Notes: a model not told the origin generated them from the letters alone. A stretch of DNA of 8,362 nt from an uncultured Pseudomonadales bacterium (GCA_938048505.1 CALIUX010000277.1:1-8362), one strand, 5' to 3'. Positions 1 to 6,799 are shown, counted from the stretch's first letter. A program made the numbers and translations.

Positions 1-33
1 AGGGGGTTCACTTAGAACACTTTGGTATGGCAC
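1..33 (-). CDS. 5' end of a gene downstream of tyrA, possibly aroA (partial)
   Basis: Directly after the tyrA TAG, a GTG codon opens a frame that stays open to the window edge; the other two frames close within this stretch. The eleven visible residues read MPYQSVLSEPP. In gammaproteobacteria the gene after tyrA is usually aroA (EPSP synthase, shikimate pathway), and in pseudomonads the two are fused. The SEPP segment would fit the region just before the conserved PGDKSISHR motif of AroA, but that motif lies outside the window, so the assignment rests on gene order and a few residues. A GGTG in the end of tyrA, 5 nt before the GTG, could serve as ribosome binding site. The frame is the same as that of tyrA, with only one stop codon between them. 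Confidence 0.45.
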   Translation of the reverse strand, partial: MPYQSVLSEPP

Positions 34-918
34 CTAATCACCAGCGCATAAGAACTTATCGCGCGCCATCTTTGCGCGATCATAGACTGCCTCAAGGTGC
101 TGACCATCATCTTCCTGTATAGCGGTACGCAAGCCTTCTAATGTTTCAGAAAAACAATCTAGTGTTTCGATAATGGATTGCTTATTAGCCAAACTAATAT
201 CTTTCCACATACGCGGGTTACTTGACGCTATGCGTGTGAAACCGGTAAAACCACCCGCAGCATTTTCAAAGACCTCTGCACTATGAGGACTATTCGCTAA
301 CGCATCGACCAAAGCAAATGCAATAACATGCGGTAGATGGCTGGTTGCGGCGAAGACTTGATCATGCACACCGGCCGACATCTGGTGCACATCTGCTTGC
401 ACGCTTTGCCACATCTGAGTCACTCGCTCGATATGGTGCGGGTCGGTATGCGCTTCAGGGCATACAATACAACGGCGGTTAGCGTACAGTTCGGCTGATG
501 CAGCCGTCACACCGCTTTTTTCTGAGCCGGCAATCGGGTGGCCCGCAACAAAATTAGACGGCGTCTTACCCATAACATCATTAAATGCATGAATCACACT
601 ACACTTTACGCTGGCGCCGTCGGTAATGGTCGCGCCACTCTTAACATAAGGGGCAAGTGAATTAATAAGCTCGGGAAAAGCCAAAACCGGAACAGACAAA
701 AAAATAATATCACTTTCAGAAAAGCTGCCCGCAACGTCTTGAAGCGAGGCATAACCTTCATCAATGACGCCTAGCGCCAATCCTTGCTCAACAGCATGCT
801 GTGACGCATCAATACCAACTACTGACTCACAGAATTTTGAGCGTTTAAGCCCCAAGGCAAGTGAGCCGCCAATTAAGCCCAAGCCAACAATGATGCAACG
901 CTTAACCTGAGGCAACAC
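34..918 (-). CDS. tyrA: Prephenate (cyclohexadienyl) dehydrogenase, monofunctional TyrA
   Basis: This 294-residue cytoplasmic enzyme oxidatively decarboxylates prephenate to 4-hydroxyphenylpyruvate, the tyrosine precursor. The N-terminal Rossmann fold shows GLGLIGGS at residues 12-19 (GxGxxGG) and an Asp at 37 at the end of the second strand, which favours NAD+ over NADP+. Family motifs follow: SVPV 75-78, TDGASVK 99-105, GHPIAGSEKSG 126-136 with the expected active-site His127, SHLPH 193-197, and the GGFTGFTRIA / NPRMWKDI helical-domain block around 222-241. There is no fused chorismate mutase (unlike E. coli TyrA) and no ACT domain. The start is GTG, immediately after the pheA stop; an AGGGG Shine-Dalgarno sits 8 nt upstream inside the end of pheA, so translation is probably coupled. 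Whether arogenate is also used cannot be told from sequence. Confidence 0.95.
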   Translation of the reverse strand: MLPQVKRCIIVGLGLIGGSLALGLKRSKFCESVVGIDASQHAVEQGLALGVIDEGYASLQDVAGSFSESDIIFLSVPVLAFPELINSLAPYVKSGATITDGASVKCSVIHAFNDVMGKTPSNFVAGHPIAGSEKSGVTAASAELYANRRCIVCPEAHTDPHHIERVTQMWQSVQADVHQMSAGVHDQVFAATSHLPHVIAFALVDALANSPHSAEVFENAAGGFTGFTRIASSNPRMWKDISLANKQSIIETLDCFSETLEGLRTAIQEDDGQHLEAVYDRAKMARDKFLCAGD

Positions 919-2031
919 TTACAAAACCCCTTTGGGGTAAGAGCCTAGACTTTTAACATCGGACGCTAGGCTACTCACCTGCTCAAGTGCCTTTGATACC
1001 GGCTCGGTACTTTGATGGCCGACCATGTCAATGAAAAACACATAGTTCCACGTGCCTGAACGAGATGGGCGGCTTTCGACGCGCGTGAGATCAACATTAT
1101 GCTTATGAAATGGCGCTAAAATTTCATGCAATGCGCCAGGCTCATTATGCACAGCGACCACAACAGAGGTTTTGTCTTCACCACTTGCGCCGACATGCTG
1201 ATTCCCAACAATCAAGAAACGAGTAGAGTTATCAGGCAGGTCTTCAATTTTCTCAGCGATAGTTGTTAAGCCATACAGCTTAGACGCCGCATCGCTTGCA
1301 ATTGCCGCTGCATTCCACTCGCTTTTCATTCGCCTTGCCGCTTCAGCATTGCTCGCTACCGCAATACGCTCAGCATTAGGGTAGTTCGCATCGAGCCATT
1401 TCCGACATTGCGCTAGAGACTGCGCATGAGAGTAAATACGGCTAATGCTGTCTTGCTTGGTGACATCTGAAACCATCAGGTTGTGATGGATGCGTAAGAC
1501 GACTTCACCACAAATACGAAGGTTCGATGTCAAAAAAGAATCGAGCGTATGCGTTACAACACCTTCGGTGGAATTTTCTACCGGCACAACACCAAACTGG
1601 CAGCCGCCCGCTTCAACTTCTCGAAAGACCTCATCGATGGCCGACAAAGAGACCGCATGCGCACTGTGCCCAAAGTGCTTAAGCGCAGCCTCATGGGTAA
1701 ACGTGCCCTCAGGGCCTAAAAACGCGACTTTAACGGGATTTTCGAGCGCCAAGCAAGCAGACATGATTTCACGGAATAAGCGAGCATATTCTTCATTACT
1801 CAGAGGCCCATCGTTTTTTTCCATGGCCTTGCGAAGCACTTGAGCTTCACGCTCAGGGCGATAATAAATCGGCTTACTATCGCCCTCGCAATAACGGTCT
1901 TTCACTTCAGCAACCGCTTGCGCGCAGCGCGCACGCTCACTGATTAGCGAGCCAATTTGATCATCTAATGCATCAATTTGATCACGTAACTTACCTAGCT
2001 CTAACGCCTCTTGGGCTGACTTATCGCTCAT
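919..2031 (-). CDS. pheA: Bifunctional chorismate mutase / prephenate dehydratase (P-protein)
   Basis: This 370-residue enzyme converts chorismate to prephenate and then to phenylpyruvate, committing flux to phenylalanine. Residues ~12-95 form an AroQ-type all-helical chorismate mutase (LRDQIDALDDQI, SERAR, AEVK with the expected catalytic Lys44, YYRPEREAQVL). Residues ~101-277 are the prephenate dehydratase domain: FLGPEGTFTHEA 104-115, GVVPVENSTEGVV 147-159, SHAQSLAQC 201-209, and the catalytic TRF triplet at 270-272. Residues ~287-365 are the ACT regulatory domain with GALH 299-302 and ESRP 319-322, the pair that binds Phe in feedback-inhibited enzymes, so Phe feedback is expected. Length and layout match the pseudomonad form. 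The ATG lies 2 nt after the gyrA stop, so it is probably transcribed with gyrA; no Phe-rich leader peptide or attenuator is possible in that gap. Confidence 0.96.
   Translation of the reverse strand: MSDKSAQEALELGKLRDQIDALDDQIGSLISERARCAQAVAEVKDRYCEGDSKPIYYRPEREAQVLRKAMEKNDGPLSNEEYARLFREIMSACLALENPVKVAFLGPEGTFTHEAALKHFGHSAHAVSLSAIDEVFREVEAGGCQFGVVPVENSTEGVVTHTLDSFLTSNLRICGEVVLRIHHNLMVSDVTKQDSISRIYSHAQSLAQCRKWLDANYPNAERIAVASNAEAARRMKSEWNAAAIASDAASKLYGLTTIAEKIEDLPDNSTRFLIVGNQHVGASGEDKTSVVVAVHNEPGALHEILAPFHKHNVDLTRVESRPSRSGTWNYVFFIDMVGHQSTEPVSKALEQVSSLASDVKSLGSYPKGVL
927..937 (-). promoter_or_regulatory. Ribosome binding site of tyrA inside the end of pheA
   Basis: On the minus strand this reads CCCCAAAGGGG. 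The AGGGG is a good Shine-Dalgarno match, 8 nt before the tyrA GTG, and it supports that unusual start. The four Gs can pair with the four Cs in a small stem with a 3-nt loop, so the site may be partly masked until ribosomes finishing pheA open it. The pairing effect is inference. Confidence 0.6.
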
Positions 2032-2033
2032 GC

Positions 2034-4613
2034 TTATTCTTCGCCCTCTACTTCAGTTGCGTCGCTCTCTTGATCATTCTCTTCATCACTTTCTTCGATA
2101 CGACCAACGCTCACAATGTGCTCAGCTTCTTTCGTTTTGATCAAGCGCACACCCTGAGTATTACGACTCAAGATAGAGACTTCATCAGCACGCGTACGCA
2201 CCAAAGTACCTTGGTCAGAGATGATCATAATTTCATCGCCCTCAAACACTTGAACCGCGCCCGCCAAGATGCCATTACGCTCAGAGGTTTGCATGGCAAT
2301 AACGCCCTGCCCGCCACGACCTTTTGTGGGGAAGTCAGCTTCTTCGGTACGTTTACCGTAACCGTTTTCACTGATGGTTAAGATTTTACCGTCAGGTTTA
2401 GGAATGATCATTGAGATCACTTTTTGCGATTCATCAAAACGCATACCACGCACGCCGCGAGAGGTACGACCCATTGCACGCACATCCGCTTCTTTAAAGC
2501 GTGTTGCTTTACCATTTGACGCCATAAGCAGTACATCACAACTGCCATCCGTAATAGCCGTGCCCACTAGGCTGTCACCCTCAACAAGATCCAGCGCAAT
2601 CAAGCCACTGTTACGTGGGCGAGCAAATTGTGACAACGCCGTCTTTTTGACCGTACCCTTGGCCGTTGCCATAAAGATGAAGTGATCTTCATCAAACTCT
2701 TTAACCGGTAAGATCGACGTAATGCGTTCGTTGTCTTCTAGTGGCAAGAGGTTCACAACTGGGCGCCCACGGCTTGTCCGGCCAGCAATGGGGATATGGA
2801 ATGTCTTCAGCCAATACACCTTGCCGCGATTCGTAAAGCAAAGAATGTAATCGTGGGTATTAGCAATTAATAGGTGCTCAACAAAATCTTCGTCTTTGAC
2901 GGCCGTAGCACTTTTGCCCATTCCGCCACGACGCTGAGCTTGATAAGCATCTAACGGTTGACTCTTAGCATAGCCACCGTGAGAGATGGTTACGACGCGA
3001 TCTTCTTCGTTTATGAGGTCTTCTACGGTTAAATCGGCACGAGATTCATGAATTTCAGTACGACGCGCATCACCATAAGATTGTTCAACAACCTCTAACT
3101 CTTCACGGATTAACGTCATTAAGCGAGTCGGATTGCCTAGAATTTCAAGGTATTCAGCAATCTGCTGGAGCTTTTCTTCATACTCAGAAAGTAACTTGTC
3201 ATGCTCCATACCGGTTAGACGGTGTAAGCGCAAATCAAGAATGGCTTGAACTTGTGCAGGAGAGAGATGATATAGACCATCATGCAAACCAAAATTCACT
3301 GGCAACTCATCAGGGCGGCAGGCATCCGCTCCCGCACGCTCTAGAAATTGGCTAACTGTTCCAACCGGCCAGCCCTTGCTTAACAAGGCTTCTTTAGCAT
3401 CTTGTGGCGTGGCAGAGTTCTTGATTGTGATAATAACGTCGTCGATGTTGGCGATAGCTACAGCCAAACCTTCAAGAACGTGCCCTCTTTCGCGCGCCTT
3501 GCGAAGCAGATAAATTGTACGGCGTGTAACTACTTCACGGCGGTGTTTGATAAAATATTGAAGTAGCTCAAGAAGATTAAGAAGCTTTGGCTGACCATCA
3601 ACCAATGCAACGGTATTGATGCCAAACACACTTTCCATTTGGGTTTGGGCATATAGGTTATTGAGCACCACGTCGCCCATATCGCCACGCTTAACTTCAA
3701 TAACGACGCGCAAGCCATCTTTATCAGATTCGTCACGAATCTCAGAGATGCCTTCTATTTTTTTGTCTTTCACCAACTCAGCAATTTTTTCGATGAGCCT
3801 TGCTTTGTTCACCATGTAAGGCACTTCGGTCACGATAATTGTTTCGCGATTGGTTTTTTCATTCACCTCTACAGATGCTTTGGCACGCACATAAATGCGG
3901 CCACGGCCTGTACGGTAAGCCATTAGGATGCCAGCGCGACCATTGATGATGCCGCCAGTAGGGAAATCTGGCCCTGGAATATATTCCATCAACTCATCAA
4001 CACCCAGCTCCGGTGTATCAATCAATGCAATACAGGCCTTAATAACTTCGCTTAAGTTATGGGGTGGAATGTTTGTAGCCATTCCCACGGCAATACCACT
4101 AGAGCCATTAACAAGCAGATTGGGCACACGTGTTGGCAAGACTTCTGGGATCAGCTCTTGGCCATCATAGTTAGGCACAAAGTTGACCGTTTCTTTGTCG
4201 AGATCAGCGAGTAAATCATGTGCAATTTTTTGCATACGGATTTCGGTATAACGCATCGCAGCCGCGCTATCACCATCAATCGAACCAAAATTACCTTGAC
4301 CATCTACAAGCATGTAGCGCAGAGAAAAGGGCTGCGCCATACGAACAATCGTATCGTAAACTGCTGAGTCACCATGCGGGTGATATTTACCAATGACATC
4401 CCCGACAACACGGGCTGATTTTTTATAAGGTTTATTCCAATCAAGGTTCAATTCATTCATTGCAAATAAAACACGACGATGCACTGGCTTAAGGCCATCG
4501 CGTACATCAGGTAGCGCACGCCCGACAATCACGCTCATTGCGTAATCGAGGTACGATTGTTTTAGTTCTGTTTCAATATTGACCGGAAGGACTTCTTTAG
4601 CAATGTCACTCAT
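2034..4613 (-). CDS. gyrA: DNA gyrase subunit A
   Basis: This 859-residue subunit cuts and rejoins DNA in the A2B2 gyrase that introduces negative supercoils. The N-terminal breakage-reunion domain carries the catalytic Tyr122 in AMRYTEIR. The quinolone-resistance region shows Ser83 and Asp87 within [10 protein letters not shown], both the wild-type, quinolone-sensitive states at E. coli numbering. The C-terminal DNA-wrapping beta-pinwheel starts near residue 535 and has the canonical GyrA box QRRGGMG at 560-566, which distinguishes it from ParC. Degenerate blade repeats follow ([40 protein letters not shown]). An acidic tail covers ~840-859, as in many proteobacterial GyrA proteins that modulate wrapping. 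The start is ATG; the best Shine-Dalgarno (AAGGA) is 12 nt upstream, rather far. It heads the pheA-tyrA operon. Confidence 0.98.
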   Translation of the reverse strand: MSDIAKEVLPVNIETELKQSYLDYAMSVIVGRALPDVRDGLKPVHRRVLFAMNELNLDWNKPYKKSARVVGDVIGKYHPHGDSAVYDTIVRMAQPFSLRYMLVDGQGNFGSIDGDSAAAMRYTEIRMQKIAHDLLADLDKETVNFVPNYDGQELIPEVLPTRVPNLLVNGSSGIAVGMATNIPPHNLSEVIKACIALIDTPELGVDELMEYIPGPDFPTGGIINGRAGILMAYRTGRGRIYVRAKASVEVNEKTNRETIIVTEVPYMVNKARLIEKIAELVKDKKIEGISEIRDESDKDGLRVVIEVKRGDMGDVVLNNLYAQTQMESVFGINTVALVDGQPKLLNLLELLQYFIKHRREVVTRRTIYLLRKARERGHVLEGLAVAIANIDDVIITIKNSATPQDAKEALLSKGWPVGTVSQFLERAGADACRPDELPVNFGLHDGLYHLSPAQVQAILDLRLHRLTGMEHDKLLSEYEEKLQQIAEYLEILGNPTRLMTLIREELEVVEQSYGDARRTEIHESRADLTVEDLINEEDRVVTISHGGYAKSQPLDAYQAQRRGGMGKSATAVKDEDFVEHLLIANTHDYILCFTNRGKVYWLKTFHIPIAGRTSRGRPVVNLLPLEDNERITSILPVKEFDEDHFIFMATAKGTVKKTALSQFARPRNSGLIALDLVEGDSLVGTAITDGSCDVLLMASNGKATRFKEADVRAMGRTSRGVRGMRFDESQKVISMIIPKPDGKILTISENGYGKRTEEADFPTKGRGGQGVIAMQTSERNGILAGAVQVFEGDEIMIISDQGTLVRTRADEVSILSRNTQGVRLIKTKEAEHIVSVGRIEESDEENDQESDATEVEGEE

Positions 4614-4623
4614 AAGAGAAACG

Positions 4624-4640
4624 ATTCCTTAAATTGGAAT
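4624..4640 (-). promoter_or_regulatory. Palindrome covering the gyrA Shine-Dalgarno
   Basis: On the minus strand the sequence is ATTCC, seven bases, GGAAT. The only reasonable gyrA Shine-Dalgarno, AAGGA, overlaps the second arm (4626-4630). It may be a small hairpin at the ribosome binding site, a DNA operator, or chance; the stem is only 5 bp. Confidence 0.3.
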
Positions 4641-4654
4641 TATTATTAAAATAG

Positions 4655-4677
4655 TCAGCGCTTTTCGCTGAAAGCGC
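4655..4677 (-). repeat. Two overlapping, mutually exclusive stem-loops upstream of gyrA
   Basis: Perfect 7-bp arms GCGCTTT (4658-4664) and AAAGCGC (4671-4677) flank a 6-nt loop. A competing perfect 6-bp stem TCAGCG (4655-4660) and CGCTGA (4666-4671) shares the same bases. On the minus strand the element is followed by CTATTTTAATAA, which is only loosely terminator-like. It lies 42-64 nt before the gyrA start, so it is either in the leader RNA or in the promoter. Confidence 0.35.
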
Positions 4678-4865
4678 CTCTAAAGGCCCACAAGGAGCCG
4701 AACAAGATTCCCAATACTATCACATGAGCCAATCGTAAGCACCATAAAAGCCTCTAGGAGCGCCTGTATGCGCCATAGAGCGATTTTTCTTGTGCGCTAT
4801 TCAATCCATTTTTTACAAACCACCCTTGAATCACACCTCCTGAAGCCATTAAAAGCGCCCAGCAA

Positions 4866-4888
4866 GCCGCGAAGAAAAAATGCGCGGC
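4866..4888. repeat. Inverted repeat GCCGCG-N11-CGCGGC
   Basis: Perfect 6-bp arms at 4866-4871 and 4883-4888 flank an A-rich 11-nt spacer. It shares the GCCGC/GCGGC half-site with the inverted repeat at 4908-4931, and both lie just upstream of the TATAAT at 4932, so it could be an operator half of a tandem binding region. No clean T-run follows on either strand, so a terminator is unlikely. Confidence 0.4.
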
Positions 4889-4907
4889 ATAATTTGAACA
4901 TTTTAGC

Positions 4908-4931
4908 GTGCCGCCAGCCCCTGAGCGGCGC
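4908..4931. repeat. Inverted repeat GTGCCGC-N10-GCGGCGC adjoining the -10 box
   Basis: The arms at 4908-4914 and 4925-4931 match at 6 of 7 positions (all 7 if G-T pairing is allowed). The repeat abuts TATAAT at 4932 and occupies the place where a -35 hexamer should be. That position suits a repressor or activator site for the gene starting at 5019. Confidence 0.4.
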
Positions 4932-4937
4932 TATAAT
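4932..4937 (+). promoter_or_regulatory. Candidate -10 box (TATAAT) for the helicase-loader operon
   Basis: A perfect sigma70 -10 hexamer. No TTGACA-like -35 is found 15-19 nt upstream and there is no TG extension; TTGAAC at 4894-4899 is too far away (32 nt). Transcription would start near 4943-4945. This makes a translation start at the GTG at 4908 impossible from this promoter, and supports ATG 5019, or a leaderless ATG at 4944. Confidence 0.4.
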
Positions 4938-5018
4938 GTGCAGATGATAAACTCTTCCTCAGGCAAACCGCCGACACCCCTTGTAACAGACAATGCAGCA
5001 GGTGTTCGGACAAACACT

Positions 5019-6224
5019 ATGAGCGAGCATAACAACACGACAAGCTGGATGCCTGAGCAACCACTATTACTCTATCCTTCGCTGGCATGCCAATTGGGTG
5101 TAGAAGAGGCATTGCTGCTGCAGCTGCTAACGCAATACCACCTCAACAGCCCTACCCAAAACCAAAATGGCTATGAGTGGCTGACACTTACCCATCAACA
5201 GCTCGGCACCACTGCCCCCTTCTGGCAAGCGCGAGACATTCAGCGGTTAGTCACTAATCTGAGAGAGGCCAACGTTCTCTTACTCGCGTCGGCGCCCTAT
5301 TTGCAATCTCACATGCTCAAATTTGCATTTAAGCCAGCCCCAGCCAAAGCGCAGACTGCATCATATCCGCATCAAACAAACGGTACGCCAGCCAGCCAAC
5401 CCCAAACAGGTAATCCTCAAGCAGCAACAAGACAAATAAATTCTGGCGCGCAACACGACCACATTCAGCAAGAGGCCCTCCCGCATTCGGCGCATCAGCA
5501 AACTCCGCGCATGAATATCATTGCCCCACACTGGCAGCCCGAACGAGACACCCTCAACCAGCTTGCGCAGCACAACATCCCCGAATCTTTTGCACTGAGT
5601 CATGTGGGTGAATTCATTACTTACTGGCGAGAACGAAATGAGCCAGCTCACTCATGGAACGGCAAATTTCATGCGCATGTTATGCACAAATGGCGAGGAC
5701 ACCAAGCGCAGCAAAATCAACGACCGCAAGCCACCTTTATGCAAAAAGATTGGCGACCAAGCGAGGATGCATTCGAGGTATTGAGCCTTCATGCAGGTAT
5801 TAACCAAGGCTTTATTGAAGATGCTATTCCTGAATTTGTATTGTATTGGCGCGAACAAGGTGCAAGCAGCGACAATTGGAATCGCCGTTTTCGCGACCAT
5901 GTCAATAGACAGTGGGCGCGTTATAATGCAGCGCTAGAACACGATACCACGCCAAGGCGTATTGCAGCGGGCTGGCAGCCTTCTCGCGATGTATATGATG
6001 TACTAAAACTCGCTAATATAGACCTGCAATTTGCTCAGCAAATTGTGCCTGAGTTTGTTATTTATTGGCGCGATAGCAATCAGGTTCATAGCTCTTGGAA
6101 TACACGTTTTTTACAATACGTGAAGCGCCGATGGGCACAGCGCAGTATCGCCAACCCTCAAAACTCAACCACTAGAGACCTTTCACTTGAAGCACTCGTC
6201 ACCGATAGAAGCTGGGCAGACTAA
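5019..6224 (+). CDS. Putative primosomal / helicase-loader accessory protein: winged helix plus three DnaT-type domains
   Basis: A 401-residue protein in three parts. Residues ~12-104 look like a winged-helix module (PLLLYPSLA, a helical segment, EWLTLTHQQLG, PFWQARDIQRLVTNLREANVL). Residues ~105-165 are a Gln/Ala/Pro/His-rich linker without predicted fold. Residues ~172-225, 245-299 and 319-372 are three copies of one module: W-x-P, a helix, EF-(I/V)-x-YWR, then W-(N)-x-(K/R)-F-x-x-(H/Y)V-x-x-x-W. This is the pattern of the DnaT single-stranded-DNA-binding domain of the PriA-dependent primosome. The overlapping next gene resembles a DnaB loader, so a role in bringing DnaB helicase to DNA is inferred. 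The frame is open from GTG 4908 (438 residues), with ATGs at 4944, 5019 and 5049. I chose 5019 because it follows the candidate promoter and adds few residues before the conserved block; its Shine-Dalgarno is weak. I expect a cytoplasmic DNA-binding protein. Confidence 0.75.
   Translation: MSEHNNTTSWMPEQPLLLYPSLACQLGVEEALLLQLLTQYHLNSPTQNQNGYEWLTLTHQQLGTTAPFWQARDIQRLVTNLREANVLLLASAPYLQSHMLKFAFKPAPAKAQTASYPHQTNGTPASQPQTGNPQAATRQINSGAQHDHIQQEALPHSAHQQTPRMNIIAPHWQPERDTLNQLAQHNIPESFALSHVGEFITYWRERNEPAHSWNGKFHAHVMHKWRGHQAQQNQRPQATFMQKDWRPSEDAFEVLSLHAGINQGFIEDAIPEFVLYWREQGASSDNWNRRFRDHVNRQWARYNAALEHDTTPRRIAAGWQPSRDVYDVLKLANIDLQFAQQIVPEFVIYWRDSNQVHSSWNTRFLQYVKRRWAQRSIANPQNSTTRDLSLEALVTDRSWAD
5532..5693 (+). 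repeat. DnaT-type domain, copy 1
   Basis: First of three tandem protein modules, from the first to the last conserved Trp. Landmarks are HWQPERD, GEFITYWRER, SWNGKFHAHV and KW. Trp-to-Trp length is 54 residues; the next copy starts 73 residues later. Confidence 0.75.
5751..5915 (+). repeat. DnaT-type domain, copy 2
   Basis: Second module. Landmarks are DWRPSED, PEFVLYWREQG, NWNRRFRDHV and QW. It spans 55 residues, and the third copy starts 74 residues after it. Confidence 0.78.
5973..6134 (+). repeat. DnaT-type domain, copy 3
   Basis: Third module. Landmarks are GWQPSRD, PEFVIYWRDS, SWNTRFLQYV and RW, with Tyr where copies 1 and 2 have His before the Val. It is closer to copy 2 than to copy 1 by eye. 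Confidence 0.75.
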
Positions 6225-6792
6225 CCACAACCGAGAGCAACGCATTGACGCCATCAATCAAGTCTTTGCGCTGTTTAGGCTCAACTATCATGCCCAGTTT
6301 TTTAAGGCTTTTGCTACTGAAACCGAGCTCGTGCAAATCAAAAAGCTCTGGCTAAATGAGTTAACGCGCTTTGAACCCGATGCATTGCTCATGGCCGCCA
6401 AAACGATTATTGAGAGCAGCGATTACCTGCCAACAATGCATACCATGATTAAGCACTGTGAGAGTGCGAGCAATATGAGCATGCCAGACGCCCATACAGC
6501 TTATTTAGAAGCCTGCCGAGCACCCTCCCCTAAAGCGCAATATGCATGGAGTCATCCAGCGATTTACCATGCGGGCAAGGAGTGTGACTGGTATTTTTTA
6601 CAAACCAGCAGCGAATCTTCGGCCTACCCTATCTTTCGCAAAAAATACCGCGACATCTGTGAACGCATAAGTCGCGGTGAAGTCTATGAAGTCAATCCGC
6701 CAAATGACAAACCAGGCATAAATGAAACACCTTTATCAAAAGCAGAAAACCATCAAAAAATGCAATCGATGATGCAAGCACTCGATCTTTAA
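6187..6792 (+). CDS. Lambda P-like putative replicative helicase loader
   Basis: A 201-residue protein with no signal peptide or membrane segment. Residues ~20-92 form a helical block (INQVFALFRLNYHAQFFKAF, then LVQIKKLWLNELTRF, then DYLPTMHTMIKHC) that resembles the central region of phage replication protein P, where a WPPTPGEF-like segment occupies the place of YLPTMHTM. Residues ~104-165 (AYLEAC, YAWSHPAIYHAG, DWYFLQ, IFRKKYRDICERISRGE) match the pattern I associate with P-like proteins carried on proteobacterial chromosomes. P of lambda binds the DnaB helicase and delivers it to the origin; the same job is inferred here. There is no Walker A motif, so it is not a DnaC/DnaI-type AAA+ loader. 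The start is TTG, overlapping the upstream gene by 38 nt in another frame; no ATG or GTG start lies near the 5' end of this frame, which suggests translational coupling. The C-terminal ~35 residues are polar and probably flexible. Confidence 0.65.
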   Translation: MKHSSPIEAGQTNHNREQRIDAINQVFALFRLNYHAQFFKAFATETELVQIKKLWLNELTRFEPDALLMAAKTIIESSDYLPTMHTMIKHCESASNMSMPDAHTAYLEACRAPSPKAQYAWSHPAIYHAGKECDWYFLQTSSESSAYPIFRKKYRDICERISRGEVYEVNPPNDKPGINETPLSKAENHQKMQSMMQALDL

Positions 6793-6799
6793 CAGAAAA

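Larger units (their letters stand above)
4614..5018. other. Divergent intergenic region between gyrA and the helicase-loader gene
   Basis: About 405 nt without a convincing gene on either strand. The gyrA side contains an AT-rich stretch (about 4631-4653) and small hairpins; the opposite side contains two GC-rich inverted repeats and a TATAAT. I see no DnaA-box consensus (TTATNCACA) here, no tRNA, and no hairpin followed by a clean T-run. No sigma70 -35/-10 pair for gyrA stands out; AATAAT on the minus strand within 4641-4649 is one base off a -10 but lacks a -35 at proper spacing. Confidence 0.6.

Noticed and set aside
1145..1153. TTATGCACA DnaA-box match in pheA
   Set aside because: Single site within a conserved coding region, with no cluster and no AT-rich unwinding element; expected by chance.
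1490..1843. Open frame of 117 codons on the plus strand inside pheA
   Set aside because: Fully antisense to the well-supported prephenate dehydratase domain; no recognisable motif.
1968..2381. Open frame of 137 codons on the plus strand over the pheA/gyrA junction
   Set aside because: Lies antisense to two certain genes, has low-complexity, unlikely protein content, and no binding site; a shadow of the real frames.
4360..4380. Possible quinolone-resistance changes in gyrA
   Set aside because: Codons 83 and 87 encode Ser and Asp, the sensitive wild-type residues.
4754..4834. 26-residue minus-strand frame starting GTG behind a perfect AGGAGG (4836-4841)
   Set aside because: The Shine-Dalgarno is only 1 nt from the GTG, too close to work; the peptide has no Phe or Tyr run that would suggest a leader peptide. 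Left as chance.
5019..6792. Prophage remnant
   Set aside because: The two replication-type genes have phage relatives, but there is no integrase, repressor, structural gene or attachment repeat, and the flanks are housekeeping genes.
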